From the NCBI GenBank assembly GCA_028686985.1, contig JAQUBA010000002.1, forward strand, positions 84,745 through 123,075: a stretch of DNA of 38,331 bases, written 5' to 3'. Made by a program: the position numbers and the translations under genes. The stretch comes from Candidatus Iainarchaeum sp. GTDB taxonomy: Archaea; Micrarchaeota; Micrarchaeia; Anstonellales; Bilamarchaeaceae. Below, piece by piece: positions 19,828 to 28,510 of this stretch; position 1 is the stretch's first letter, and each line of letters opens with the position of its first letter. The notes beneath the pieces were generated by a model that searched no databases, was not told the DNA's origin, and worked only from the letters and a program-made list of their open reading frames with translations.

Positions 19828-21897
19828 ATGAACACTGCAAAAATAATCCTTGGAGCACTCCTGCTCGTTTTTAGCATTTCTTTCGCCGTGGACGTTTCCA
19901 CATGCGGCGTGATAGATACGCCCGGCACCTACAATGTGCTAAACGACCTCACCACCGCCACCGGCGACTGCATTGTCATCAACGCGGATGACGTTAACCT
20001 GAACGGCAACGGCCACTCCATAAGCGCCACCGAGACTGACTCGGATGGCCACCCCATACGTTATGCAGTGTATGTTACCGAAGGCAGCGACAACGTCCAT
20101 GTGGACAGGTGCACCCTTGAGAACTCAATGGTCGGCCTCCGCGCAGGCGACATAGGTTCCATTACCAACGGCCTGACGCTCACGTATATCGTCGCCCGCT
20201 CCAACGGCTGGGGCTTTGAGCTCATTGACCTCAACGGCGCACTTATAGAGCACAACACCGCTTATGAGAACGCCGAGTACGGCTTCTACATGACCGAATC
20301 CACCGGCAACACCCTCCAGTACAACAACGAATGGCTGAGCCGCTATGGTGGGTTCTACCTGGGTTCAAGCTCAAACAACCGGCTCGTGGGCAACACCGCA
20401 AGGCAGAACGGCTACTCCATGACGGAAGGCATCGGCTTCTCGGTCGCGTTTGATTCCGACAACAACGTGTTTGATTCCAACATCGCTTCGGAGAACAGGG
20501 TTGTAGGTTTCCGTCTCACTGGCACCGGCGATTATGTCCCGGACGGCAACGTCTTCTCCGGCAACACCGCGAACGACAACGAATTCGCCGGCATGCAGCT
20601 CATTTTCACCGGAACCGGTAACCGCATTTACGGCTCCACAATAAGCAACAACTGGAACGGCGGCATACTCGCGACGCAGTCCCCGGGTGTTGAGGTCGGC
20701 TCCAACATCCTCACGAACAACGGCCATCTCGCCCCGACCAACTCAGGCATAATGCTTTATCTCTGTGATGGCTACATCGCATCCGACAACGAGGTTGACG
20801 GCTCCCCCAACGGCATAAAGATACTCAACTCCGGCATGGGGACGCTCGACAACACGGTCATAAGCGATTCCGCATACCCGCTGCTCGTGCAGGATTCCAC
20901 GGGCAACCAGATTACGGCCATAACCGTCAAGGATTCCGGCCCGGTCCTCCTGAGGGGAGACGCGACGGACAACAGCATAACCATCCTCACCATGAGGGAC
21001 CCGACCGGTGAAGTCATCGTGGACATCCCGATTTACAATGGCGATTATGAGGTCTCCATCGCGACCGCGCCTGCGGCCGCTCCGGACGGATACACGGCGC
21101 TCAACAGGTACGTTTCCGTCCTGAACGAGGGGACCGGCGGCAACATGCAGTTGGTCATCCAGTACCAGGACTCCGACTACGGCACGCTCGACGAATCAAC
21201 CGTTACGGCGATGCTGTGGGGCGGAAGCTGGTCCGTTCCGGCACAGGAACTCCATATGGGTTCAAATGGCGTTTTGATGAATAGCCCGGGCTTCGGGATA
21301 TTCGGCCTCTTTGCAGGCGTCCCGCCCGAGGAGCCGCCCGTTGAGCCCCCGGTCACCCCGCCTAGCGGCGGAGGCAGCACCGGCGGCGGAAGCTCCGGCG
21401 GCACAACGCACGCTGGCAGCGGTGGCGCAGTGCACATAGGCGTCCCGTACGTTTCATCCGGAAGCACGGGCTTCGGCGGCGAGGCAACGACCCCGAGCTG
21501 CTCATCCGATGACGACTGCGCTTCAAGCGCAACCTGCAGCGGAGGCATATGCACAGCGGTGGAGGCGGGAAGCTCCTGCGGCACCTTTGAGGACCACGAG
21601 TGGGTTGATTTTGAGTGCTGCGATACCAGCGACTGCGGCGCGGGCGAGGTCTGCAAGGATAACGCCTGCACCAGCATGGAGCCCCTGAACATAACGCCTG
21701 GCGAAGGCATCAACACCGAGGCATCCGATGAGGGCATAGGAAGGCTCCTCGCGGACATTCCTTGGTGGGTGCTGACGCTCCTCCTGCTCATGGTGGGAGG
21801 CGGCATATACGCAAGGTATGCAATGGGCAGGGAACAGCCGCCTGAAGGGGAAGAGGGCGAAGAGGAGATGCCCCCGGCAGGCGAGGAAGAGGAGTAA
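19828..21897 (+). CDS. Beta-helix surface protein with Cys-rich and TM C-terminus
   Basis: A 689-residue exported protein. It has a signal peptide (MNTAKIILGALLLVFSISFA), then a right-handed parallel beta-helix of the NosD/PbH1 type (residues about 35-390) with repeated Asn-rich turns such as 'GNTANDNEFAGMQLIF' and 'NRLVGNTARQNGY'. A beta-sandwich-like region follows (about 395-495), then a Pro/Gly/Ser linker (PSGGGSTGGGSSGG), two knottin-like Cys clusters (CSSDDDCASSATCSGGIC and CCDTSDCGAGEVC), one membrane helix (WWVLTLLLLMVGGGIYARYA) and an acidic Glu-rich tail inside the cell. Such proteins bind or modify polysaccharides or act as adhesins; which one is unknown. Confidence 0.86.
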   Translation: MNTAKIILGALLLVFSISFAVDVSTCGVIDTPGTYNVLNDLTTATGDCIVINADDVNLNGNGHSISATETDSDGHPIRYAVYVTEGSDNVHVDRCTLENSMVGLRAGDIGSITNGLTLTYIVARSNGWGFELIDLNGALIEHNTAYENAEYGFYMTESTGNTLQYNNEWLSRYGGFYLGSSSNNRLVGNTARQNGYSMTEGIGFSVAFDSDNNVFDSNIASENRVVGFRLTGTGDYVPDGNVFSGNTANDNEFAGMQLIFTGTGNRIYGSTISNNWNGGILATQSPGVEVGSNILTNNGHLAPTNSGIMLYLCDGYIASDNEVDGSPNGIKILNSGMGTLDNTVISDSAYPLLVQDSTGNQITAITVKDSGPVLLRGDATDNSITILTMRDPTGEVIVDIPIYNGDYEVSIATAPAAAPDGYTALNRYVSVLNEGTGGNMQLVIQYQDSDYGTLDESTVTAMLWGGSWSVPAQELHMGSNGVLMNSPGFGIFGLFAGVPPEEPPVEPPVTPPSGGGSTGGGSSGGTTHAGSGGAVHIGVPYVSSGSTGFGGEATTPSCSSDDDCASSATCSGGICTAVEAGSSCGTFEDHEWVDFECCDTSDCGAGEVCKDNACTSMEPLNITPGEGINTEASDEGIGRLLADIPWWVLTLLLLMVGGGIYARYAMGREQPPEGEEGEEEMPPAGEEEE

Positions 21898-21960
21898 TCC
21901 TTTTCCTTTTTTTCCTTTATTTTCCCATTATTTTATTTCTATTCTCTTTTTCCAATTGCC
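21898..21960 (+). terminator. T-rich termination tract
   Basis: Directly after the stop, repeated T-runs occur (CCTTTTCCTTTTTTTCCTTT, then ATTTTATTT and CTTTTTCC), as expected for an archaeal terminator. The region also ends the convergent gene. Confidence 0.55.
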
Positions 21961-21979
21961 TCAGGATTAGGTGTTTTCA

Positions 21980-23428
21980 TCACGGCTTTGCCGTGGGTGG
22001 CTCCTGCCCCTTGGCCGGCTCCATGTAATCCACTACCTTCATCGGGTCCATCGGGACCCACAGAAGCCTCCTGTGCGCGGTTTCGGCGTCCGGCTCACTC
22101 ATGTATTGCCTCAACTCGTACATCCAGCCGCTTGCAATCCACGCACTGGGCTTCGCCCCCATGCCCATCCCTTCGTCCCCTTCCGCCAACTTTTTCACGG
22201 CCATCCGCACCAGGCCGGGCGCTTCCATCCTCCTTCCGGGGGGCATCCTCCGGGCCACCCACAGCATCGTGTCAAGGATTGCGAGGCGCACCCCCTCCTC
22301 GTCGCCCATCCCCTTCGCTGAATCGGCGACCGCCTTTATCTCCTCCACGCAGAAATACCCGATGTTCCAGGCGATATCAGTCCGCCCGCCTTCCTCGGCA
22401 GGGCGGTACGCCTTGCGTGCGCCCCCCGCCCACTCCCCGACCACCTCCTCCAGCACGTACAGCCGCCTGTTCTCCGTGTCCGCTGCGCCCTCCTCAAGCA
22501 GCCTCATGAAGTCCAGGAAGCTCTTCGGCTTTTTCCTCTCCCATGCCAGCGCGGCGGCTTCCATGGCGCCCCCCCGCGGCCTGCTCGCAATCCACCTGCC
22601 CGCCTCCTCCTTTTCGGCCCTGGGCACGCCGCTGTTCATGTCCGCGCCCGAAGGCCTGACGCCGCATTTCATGATCTTGCCGTGCATGTCGCGCAGCATC
22701 GCGAGCTTGTCCGCCTCCTCCCCGGCCATGATGCCGAGAACGCCCTTCATCCTGACACAAACCTCCTTAGTGCAGAGCGTCTCGCTCATCTTCATGGCAA
22801 TCCCTGCCATCAGCACGAACCCGTCAATCCTCTCGGCCCGCGGCATCGCGAACAGCACCTTCTCCATCGCCTGCAGCATCCCCATCCTGTCCTCGCATTT
22901 GGACCGCAGGCCCCTCTCCTCCCCGTCCCGCTTGAGCACCATCATCATTTTTGAGAACAGGTCCATCCTGTAAAAAAACACGTTGATTGTTTCCGGCGCC
23001 TTAAGCTCGTCCCCCCTCAGCATGAACTCCGTTTTGGACCAGAATGAAAACGAGAAGAGCACCGCCCTCCTCTCCGCGACCTCGCCCTCCATCCCGCCGG
23101 CGTCGCATACAAGCGCCTCCTTCGCCTCCTCAAGGGTGGGCACCCTGTCCCCGAACGCCCTGCTCAGCGCCGTCCGCGCGTCCTCCCTCGCCCTGTCGTT
23201 CGGCAGCGATTTTATGAAAGAAATAGACTCATGCTCCGGCTCCGCTATGACAAACGGCGCTGGAGCCGGCTTCGCGGGCGCCGGCGCAATCGGCTCGGGC
23301 TCTTTCTTATGCGACCGGCGGAAGGACCCCAGCCACCTGCGGACTTTCCCCCCCTCTTTCGCGGGCGTTTCCAGGCTGGCCGTATTGAATTTAACGCCCC
23401 TTAAAGCATCATCAGAGGAGCCAGCCAT
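21980..23428 (-). CDS. Unknown helical protein with Pro/Ala-rich linker
   Basis: I do not recognise this 482-residue protein. The first 40 residues are basic (VRRWLGSFRRSHKKEPEP), followed by a PAPAKPAPAP linker at about 48-58. The rest is mostly alpha-helical, rich in Met, Arg, Glu and Ala, with two similar segments (ERRAVLFSFSFWSK... and IDGFVLMAGIAMKMSE...) but no membrane helix or signal peptide. It may be a cytoplasmic helical-repeat protein. The ATG has GGTG and GAGGG upstream, and a TATA-like AATATATGAATA lies about 40 nt before. It converges on the surface protein gene. Confidence 0.68.
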   Translation of the reverse strand: MAGSSDDALRGVKFNTASLETPAKEGGKVRRWLGSFRRSHKKEPEPIAPAPAKPAPAPFVIAEPEHESISFIKSLPNDRAREDARTALSRAFGDRVPTLEEAKEALVCDAGGMEGEVAERRAVLFSFSFWSKTEFMLRGDELKAPETINVFFYRMDLFSKMMMVLKRDGEERGLRSKCEDRMGMLQAMEKVLFAMPRAERIDGFVLMAGIAMKMSETLCTKEVCVRMKGVLGIMAGEEADKLAMLRDMHGKIMKCGVRPSGADMNSGVPRAEKEEAGRWIASRPRGGAMEAAALAWERKKPKSFLDFMRLLEEGAADTENRRLYVLEEVVGEWAGGARKAYRPAEEGGRTDIAWNIGYFCVEEIKAVADSAKGMGDEEGVRLAILDTMLWVARRMPPGRRMEAPGLVRMAVKKLAEGDEGMGMGAKPSAWIASGWMYELRQYMSEPDAETAHRRLLWVPMDPMKVVDYMEPAKGQEPPTAKP

Positions 23429-23542
23429 CCCTCACACCACCGCCCTACATTCCATATTCATATATTATCCCGCACAACAAATAAAAACCCACCCACGCCC
23501 CCTTATAACCATTAATATAATTATTGCACCACCAAGAAAACA

Positions 23543-23552
23543 CATATAAACA
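23543..23552 (+). promoter_or_regulatory. TATA-like box for Yip1-like gene
   Basis: CATATAAACA lies about 35-40 nt before ATG 23583, with GGTGA between them. Confidence 0.45.
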
Positions 23553-23582
23553 TTATAGAAGTAGCCAATGCAGGTGAAAATA

Positions 23583-24227
23583 ATGGGAATGATTGAAAAT
23601 CTGACGGGCGCCCTTTTTCCAGCAAAACTGGCCGCGATGGTCAAGAAAGAAAAGGGCTCCGTTGGTGAAGGCTTAAAATACCTGGTGCTGGCGGGAGTTA
23701 TTTCAATCCTGCTCAGCATGGTAAGCCTGACCGTAAGCGGAACGGGCACGTTGATGCAGGCAGCGGATTTCATCGGGCAGGTGGTCCTGCTCGTGCTCGG
23801 GCTGGTGGTCGCTTTGGTGGCGATCTGGCTTACGGCGTGGCTGGTAAGCGCGCTCCTGAAGGGCAAGGCCGAATTCGGCCAGCTTTTCTTCGCGCTTTCG
23901 GTGCCGGCTTCTGCGATACAGATAGTGTCCGCGGTCGTCATGTTCATCCTGGGCTTCATACCCATGCTGGGCTTGGCAGTCGCAGGCATAATCGGGCTGT
24001 TGCTGTGGCTGTACGGCTTCTACCTGGCCTACGTCGTGTTCCGTGCGGTGTATGGCTTTGAGATGATGAACGCAGTCATCTCGCTGGTCGTATACCTCGT
24101 GCTTACCGCCATCATAGGCGCTATAGTGCTTGGCATCGGCCTCGGCATAGTGGCGGGCATCCTCGGCCTCGGCGCAATCGGCGGCGCGGCCGCTGCGGGC
24201 GCCTTTACCCTGCCCTCTGTCGCGTAA
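23583..24227 (+). CDS. Yip1-like membrane protein
   Basis: A 214-residue protein with an amphipathic start (IENLTGALFPAKLAAMVKKE, resembling the LxxPxxFF start of Yip1 domains) and five hydrophobic segments (about residues 32-55, 65-90, 100-125, 127-150, 165-200). The ending is Gly/Ala-rich (GLGAIGGAAAAGAF). This layout fits the YIP1/DUF1282 superfamily of small multi-pass proteins. ATG 23583 is chosen because GGTGA lies 6 nt upstream; 23568 is possible. Function unknown; transport or membrane organisation are guesses. Confidence 0.72.
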   Translation: MGMIENLTGALFPAKLAAMVKKEKGSVGEGLKYLVLAGVISILLSMVSLTVSGTGTLMQAADFIGQVVLLVLGLVVALVAIWLTAWLVSALLKGKAEFGQLFFALSVPASAIQIVSAVVMFILGFIPMLGLAVAGIIGLLLWLYGFYLAYVVFRAVYGFEMMNAVISLVVYLVLTAIIGAIVLGIGLGIVAGILGLGAIGGAAAAGAFTLPSVA

Positions 24228-24262
24228 GCCTTTCCTTTCTATTTTTATTTCTATTTTCCTAA
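24228..24262 (+). terminator. T-rich tract, terminator and pth2 promoter region
   Basis: CCTTTCCTTTCTATTTTTATTTCTATTTTCC follows the Yip1-like stop and could end its transcript. The inner TTTTTATTT is centred about 26 nt before the pth2 ATG and may serve as its TATA element. Confidence 0.45.
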
Positions 24263-24271
24263 CATTTAGCC

Positions 24272-24616
24272 ATGGAACTGAAACAGGCCATAGTGATGCG
24301 CACCGATTTGGAAATGGGAAAGGGGAAATTGTGCGCCCAGGCGGCGCACGCCTCCATATCCGCATACAGGAAATCCCAGCCCAAAATCCGGGACGAGTGG
24401 GAGCGCTCCGGCATGAAAAAAATCGTCCTGAAGGTAAATTCCGAGTCCGAGCTTTTCCAATACTTCCAGGAATGCCAGCGTTCAGGAATCCCCTGCACCC
24501 TAATCCAGGACGCGGGGCTCACCCAAATCCCGTCCGGCTCGCCCACCTGCTTCGGCGCCGGGCCTGCGGATTCGGATGACATTGACAAGGTGCTCGGAAA
24601 ACTCAAGCTCCTCTGA
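24272..24616 (+). CDS. pth2: Peptidyl-tRNA hydrolase (Pth2 type)
   Basis: Cleaves peptidyl-tRNAs that drop off ribosomes. The 114-residue product shows the archaeal/eukaryal Pth2 motifs: 'KQAIVMRTDLEMGKGKLCAQ' with AAHAS just after it, KKIVLKVNSESEL, 'CTLIQDAGLTQIPSGSPT' and a final GPADSDDIDKVLGKLKLL. Length is typical. The ATG has no ribosome site, so it is probably leaderless. Confidence 0.97.
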   Translation: MELKQAIVMRTDLEMGKGKLCAQAAHASISAYRKSQPKIRDEWERSGMKKIVLKVNSESELFQYFQECQRSGIPCTLIQDAGLTQIPSGSPTCFGAGPADSDDIDKVLGKLKLL

Positions 24617-24622
24617 CTCATC

Positions 24623-24632
24623 CTTATAAATA
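24623..24632 (+). promoter_or_regulatory. TATA box for dcd
   Basis: CTTATAAATA is centred about 25 nt before the dcd ATG (24653); leaderless spacing. Confidence 0.55.
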
Positions 24633-24652
24633 TTCTTTTCCCATTCCCGCCC

Positions 24653-25168
24653 ATGTTGCTTTCCAACCAGGACATAAGGAAATTCATGAGGGCAGGCAGG
24701 ATAAGGATACGCCCCTTTTCCGAGGCGCAGCTCGGCCAGGCCTCGGTAGACCTGACACTCGGAAACCGCTTCTGGTTCTTCAAGGAAAAATACCTCGGCA
24801 GGACGGTGGACCTCTCACAAGTTGATTTCAAGGAGGCGAACTGCGAGGTGAAAGCCGATACGGTCGCGCTCGGCCCCGGGCAGATGTGCCTCGGCATAAC
24901 AAAGGAAAAGATAACCCTTTCCTCGGGCGTGATGGGGCGGCTGGAGGGAAGGAGCCGCTACGCCCGCATGGGGCTCGGCGTCCATATCACCTCTGCGCTC
25001 GTGCAGCCAGGCTCGGACAACCACCAGGTCCTGGAGATAGTGAACAACGCTCCCTTCACATCGCTCATCCACTCCGGCATGCGCGTATCCCAGATAGTAT
25101 TCTACAAGATGCTCTCGCCGAGCACGAAGCCCTATGCCAAATTCGGGAAGATTGCGCGCCGGCAATAG
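24653..25168 (+). CDS. dcd: dCTP deaminase (Dcd/dUTPase family)
   Basis: A 171-residue trimeric nucleotide enzyme making dUTP (or dUMP, if bifunctional) from dCTP for thymidylate synthesis. The N-terminus MLLSNQDIRKFMRAGRIRIRPF and QASVDLTLG are typical. The nucleotide motif 'GRLEGRSRYARMGL' and the segment with HQVLEIVNNAP, which holds the conserved Glu, follow, then GMRVSQIVFY. Archaeal relatives include bifunctional deaminase-diphosphatases; which type this is cannot be decided by eye. Independently promoted, leaderless. Confidence 0.93.
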   Translation: MLLSNQDIRKFMRAGRIRIRPFSEAQLGQASVDLTLGNRFWFFKEKYLGRTVDLSQVDFKEANCEVKADTVALGPGQMCLGITKEKITLSSGVMGRLEGRSRYARMGLGVHITSALVQPGSDNHQVLEIVNNAPFTSLIHSGMRVSQIVFYKMLSPSTKPYAKFGKIARRQ

Positions 25169-25207
25169 CCTTTTATTAGTCTTCCCTTTACTACTATTGG
25201 TGTTCCC

Positions 25208-26332
25208 ATGGCATCCGCTCGAATTGAACGCCCCCGCGAGGAGAACCTGAGGTGGAGGGAAGCGGTAGTAAAGATAGATTCCGATACTTTCATGCGCGTG
25301 CAGTACCTTTTTTACAGGGATGTCTTGGACTACAAAACGCTCGCTTCCCTCGTCGTCGGCGGCGACGATTTCGGGCGCGCCTGGGTGGTGAACGCCCGGG
25401 GCGTCACCGCCGACAACGCCGCTTCGCAGGACTGGAGGGCATACGCCTCCGGAAGCCGCGCTGCGGTCAGGCTCCTTGAAGAATCCGGGGTGAGCGAAAT
25501 AATTTCGCATGACGACAACATCGCCAGGGCAACCACTGCCCAGAAGGACCATTTCCAGGCATTGAGCGATATGACCGCGGCGTCCTTGGACGTTGCCCGC
25601 AACCCCAACGACCAGGATGCGCTCGCCCGCCTGGAGGATGCGGTGCGCAGGATGAGGCAGAGCGGCCGGGATGAGCGGAGGCGGAGGGAGCGCGCCCCAG
25701 CCAGTGAAGAGGCGCCCCAGCCCGAATTATTGGCCGAGGCGCCGCCACGTACGGATAAGGGGGGGTTCCCGGCCGAAGCCGAGGCCGCACTTTCCGAAAC
25801 CGAGCTGGCCGCAAAGGAAGCGCCTACGGCAGCGAACGCAAACTCATGCAGGTTCTTCACCCCTGACGACCCGCGTGGCCTCAGCTACGGGTTTGAGATA
25901 CACTGGAAGGATGGATACGTGCCCAATGGGGAATACGACCTGTCCGACATCTGGAGCACGGAACGCTTCCTGTTCACGAACCTTGACGGCATAGATTATT
26001 ACAACATCACCGGCTACATGGACGGCCATATTGACGGCCGCGTTGCAAGGCAGTTTTCCGGGGAAAGCTTTGCCGTGGAATACATGAGGCGCGCTTTCCT
26101 CCGCCTTGAGACGGATATAGGCGGGGAAACGGTGCGCATCTACGTGCCGCGCGAGCTTGACGTATCCGGCAAGACATTCACCGACCTGATATATTCCCCG
26201 GACGTGGTCGCGATTAGCGTAATGGAGGATGGGGCCGAGAGGTTCATCTGGGACATGTACGCACAGAACCAGACGAAGATGCTTGCGGCACTCCAGAGGC
26301 AGTTTCCCGACATGGAGTTTGTCCAGGCCTGA
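25208..26332 (+). CDS. Unknown two-domain protein
   Basis: No family recognised. The 374-residue product has an N-terminal helical/mixed domain (residues 1-140, e.g. 'RVQYLFYRDVLDYKTLASLV'), a charged Ala/Glu/Arg-rich linker (about 145-215, with RDERRRRERAPASEEAPQPE), and a C-terminal alpha/beta domain (about 218-374) rich in aromatic and acidic residues such as 'FLFTNLDGIDYYNITGYMDG' and ERFIWDMYAQ. No signal peptide or membrane helix, so probably cytoplasmic. A TATA-like CCTTTTATTA sits about 33 nt upstream. Its TGA is one base from the convergent infB stop. Confidence 0.68.
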   Translation: MASARIERPREENLRWREAVVKIDSDTFMRVQYLFYRDVLDYKTLASLVVGGDDFGRAWVVNARGVTADNAASQDWRAYASGSRAAVRLLEESGVSEIISHDDNIARATTAQKDHFQALSDMTAASLDVARNPNDQDALARLEDAVRRMRQSGRDERRRRERAPASEEAPQPELLAEAPPRTDKGGFPAEAEAALSETELAAKEAPTAANANSCRFFTPDDPRGLSYGFEIHWKDGYVPNGEYDLSDIWSTERFLFTNLDGIDYYNITGYMDGHIDGRVARQFSGESFAVEYMRRAFLRLETDIGGETVRIYVPRELDVSGKTFTDLIYSPDVVAISVMEDGAERFIWDMYAQNQTKMLAALQRQFPDMEFVQA

Positions 26333-26333
26333 A

Positions 26334-28073
26334 TCACTTGTATACCACTATCTTCTTGATCTCTTCCAAAACCAGTTTCTCGCTCTCTCCAAGCCCTTCC
26401 GACTTCTCTTCCCACTTGAAAACCTGCCCCTTGCCCATCGCAGTATAAAGGATGTCCCCTTCCCTCACGTCCTTGCCCAAGACAATGTCCTCGGAGGAAA
26501 TCGCCACTTTCAGCCCGGCATCCGCCTCCTCTATCCCCTTGCCCTCGTTTTGGATTCCCTTCACCCCGCCCAAGTCCTCCCCGGAGGCGTTCATCAGCCT
26601 CACCCCCCTCCTCAGCTTCCCGCCCATCACCTCAATCCCGAAAACCGCGGGCTTGCTCAGCCTGAAGAAGAAACCCTTCAGCACCTTTATCTTTGCGGGC
26701 CAGGGGAGCTCGGCCTCCAGTTCCTTCTTCTCCCTGCCCCGCTCCTCCGCCTTCCATTCCTCGTAGTCCTCTATGAATTTGTAAATGACGTTGCTCCAGA
26801 GGATTGGCACGCCGCTTGATTCCGACTCCGCCCTCGCCTCGTCCATGACCTCCACGTTGAACCCGAAAATCACGCCATCATACCTGTTTTGCGACCGTAC
26901 CGCCTCCCCGGCCACCACGTCCGTCCGGGTAACCGCCCCTATGTCCGCCTTCCGCACCTTGATGCCGTTCTTTCCGAAAAGCGCCAGTATCGCCTCTATG
27001 CTCCCGAGCGAGTCCGCCTTCACTATGACGCCTTCTTCCCCGCTTTCAAAGAGCAGCTGCTTCGCCTGCGCCTCCAGCTCCGCCTTCTGCGCCTCAAAAT
27101 CCTTCACCACGTACAGGGGAGAGCCCGGAATCACCCCCTCCATGTCCGGCGCGAGTATCTTCACCCCCGCCGCCGCCTCTATGCTGTCCAGATAAGCGTA
27201 TTTCTCCTTGGCGCCCTTCGCAAGGTTCGGCTCAAGGAGCGCCCTCACCCTGGTGCTTCTCACCCCGTCCCTGGCCAGGAACATTATCTCGTCCCCCTTC
27301 GCAATCACCCCGTCGTACAGCACCACGTCCACCGTGCTTCCCAGCCCCTTTTCCTCCTTCACCTCCAATATGGTCGCCTTCCCCTCGCCCGTCCCCAATT
27401 CCAGCCTCTTCTCCATGAACTTCTGGCTCAGCCCCGCAATGAGGAGCAGCAATTCCGCGAGCCCCTCCCTCGTCTTCGCGCTCAGCGGTATGATCGCAAT
27501 CTGCTTCTTGAAATCCGCAATCCGGTCAAACCTCTCGCAGTCAAAGCCGTGCGTTGAGAGCGCGCCCATCAGCTCGTACATCCTGTTGTCCACCGCCTCC
27601 TGCACGTGCGGTGCCTGCTTCGCGAAGGATTTCAGGAAGGAGTCCGTCCCCTGCTTCTTCCACCCATGTATCAAATCTATTTTGTTCGCAGCCACCACGA
27701 AAGGTGTTTTGCACTGCTTGAGTATGCGTATGCTCTCCAGCGTCTGCGGCTGGAACCCCTGCGCCACGTCCACCACAAGGATTGCCATGTCCGCTATGCT
27801 CCCCCCGCGCTCCCTCAAATTAGTAAAGGCCTCGTGCCCCGGCGTGTCTATGAACAACAGCCCAGGAATCTCAATCTTTATCTTCATCAGGTCCGCCACG
27901 GGCGCCGACGTTTTCTCAATCGCGTCCCGCGGAAGGTAGCTCGCCCCAATCATCTGCGTGATTGCGCCCGCCTCCTTCGCCGCGACCGCGCTCCCCCGTA
28001 TCGCATCAAGAAGGCTGGTCTTACCGTGGTCTACATGACCAAGCACACACACTATCGGCGAGCGAACAGCCAT
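26334..28073 (-). CDS. infB: Translation initiation factor aIF5B
   Basis: The archaeal IF2/eIF5B GTPase that promotes subunit joining. G1 reads 'VCVLGHVDHGKTSLLDAIRG' near the N-terminus, then G3 DTPGHEAF and G4 ANKIDL; the domain II beta-barrel follows (LGSTVDVVLYDGVIAKGDEI), then domain III and a C-terminal beta-barrel ending in EEIKKIVVYK. No intein interrupts the P-loop, unlike in some archaeal infB genes. The 579 residues match the archaeal form without the eukaryotic N-terminal extension. The ORF track start at 28178 lies in the divergent gene; ATG 28073 fits the TATA spacing. Confidence 0.96.
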   Translation of the reverse strand: MAVRSPIVCVLGHVDHGKTSLLDAIRGSAVAAKEAGAITQMIGASYLPRDAIEKTSAPVADLMKIKIEIPGLLFIDTPGHEAFTNLRERGGSIADMAILVVDVAQGFQPQTLESIRILKQCKTPFVVAANKIDLIHGWKKQGTDSFLKSFAKQAPHVQEAVDNRMYELMGALSTHGFDCERFDRIADFKKQIAIIPLSAKTREGLAELLLLIAGLSQKFMEKRLELGTGEGKATILEVKEEKGLGSTVDVVLYDGVIAKGDEIMFLARDGVRSTRVRALLEPNLAKGAKEKYAYLDSIEAAAGVKILAPDMEGVIPGSPLYVVKDFEAQKAELEAQAKQLLFESGEEGVIVKADSLGSIEAILALFGKNGIKVRKADIGAVTRTDVVAGEAVRSQNRYDGVIFGFNVEVMDEARAESESSGVPILWSNVIYKFIEDYEEWKAEERGREKKELEAELPWPAKIKVLKGFFFRLSKPAVFGIEVMGGKLRRGVRLMNASGEDLGGVKGIQNEGKGIEEADAGLKVAISSEDIVLGKDVREGDILYTAMGKGQVFKWEEKSEGLGESEKLVLEEIKKIVVYK

Positions 28074-28095
28074 ATGGATAGAGGTATCATACAAA

Positions 28096-28106
28096 TGTTT
28101 TAAATC
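28096..28106. promoter_or_regulatory. Shared TATA-like box, infB / small membrane protein
   Basis: TGTTTTAAATC is centred about 28 nt from the infB ATG and about 26 nt from the divergent ATG at 28127. The 53-nt gap has no other box. Confidence 0.58.
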
Positions 28107-28126
28107 CGCATCCTGGAACAGGGGTA

Positions 28127-28510
28127 ATGGCCAAAATGAAAATGCTCCATGTCGCCCTCCTTCTCCTTCCCATTGCAATAGTCCCCATCAGCCTCATCGT
28201 CCTCCTCTGGCTGGGCATCCCGTTCTCACCGGACCCGGGGAACATGCTCACCTCCCCACTGTTCCTTCTCATCTCCGTGCTCACGATAATCGGCTTCTTC
28301 ATAAACTTCGGCATAATCCTGCCCAGGGCGAAAACCAGCGAGAGCGCGCTCGCCAGCGTCCTGGTTTGGCCCGCCAATTTCATCGTATCCGGCTTCTCGC
28401 TCGCCTATTTCAGCTGGAACATGCTCCAGTTCCACCTTTTGGTTCTCCCGATGCTGCTTGCCGCTGCTTATAATTACTATTACTTCTTCAGGAAAAACCA
28501 AAATCAGTAA
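28127..28510 (+). CDS. Small multi-pass membrane protein
   Basis: An unrecognised 127-residue hydrophobic protein with four likely membrane segments (about residues 7-29, 43-65, 73-97 and 100-118) and a short polar end (FFRKNQNQ). The loop PFSPDPGN between segments 1 and 2 is short. No catalytic residues stand out. ATGs at codons 1, 4 and 6 are possible; 28127 fits the TATA spacing. Its 3' end overlaps the convergent purP by 7 nt. Confidence 0.68.
   Translation: MAKMKMLHVALLLLPIAIVPISLIVLLWLGIPFSPDPGNMLTSPLFLLISVLTIIGFFINFGIILPRAKTSESALASVLVWPANFIVSGFSLAYFSWNMLQFHLLVLPMLLAAAYNYYYFFRKNQNQ

Noticed and set aside
21349-21420. Gly/Ser-rich tandem repeat in the surface protein
   Set aside because: It is a flexible coding linker with irregular units, not a DNA repeat with its own role.
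26334-28073. Intein in infB
   Set aside because: Archaeal infB can carry inteins at the P-loop, but here GHVDHGKT and the rest of the G domain are continuous.
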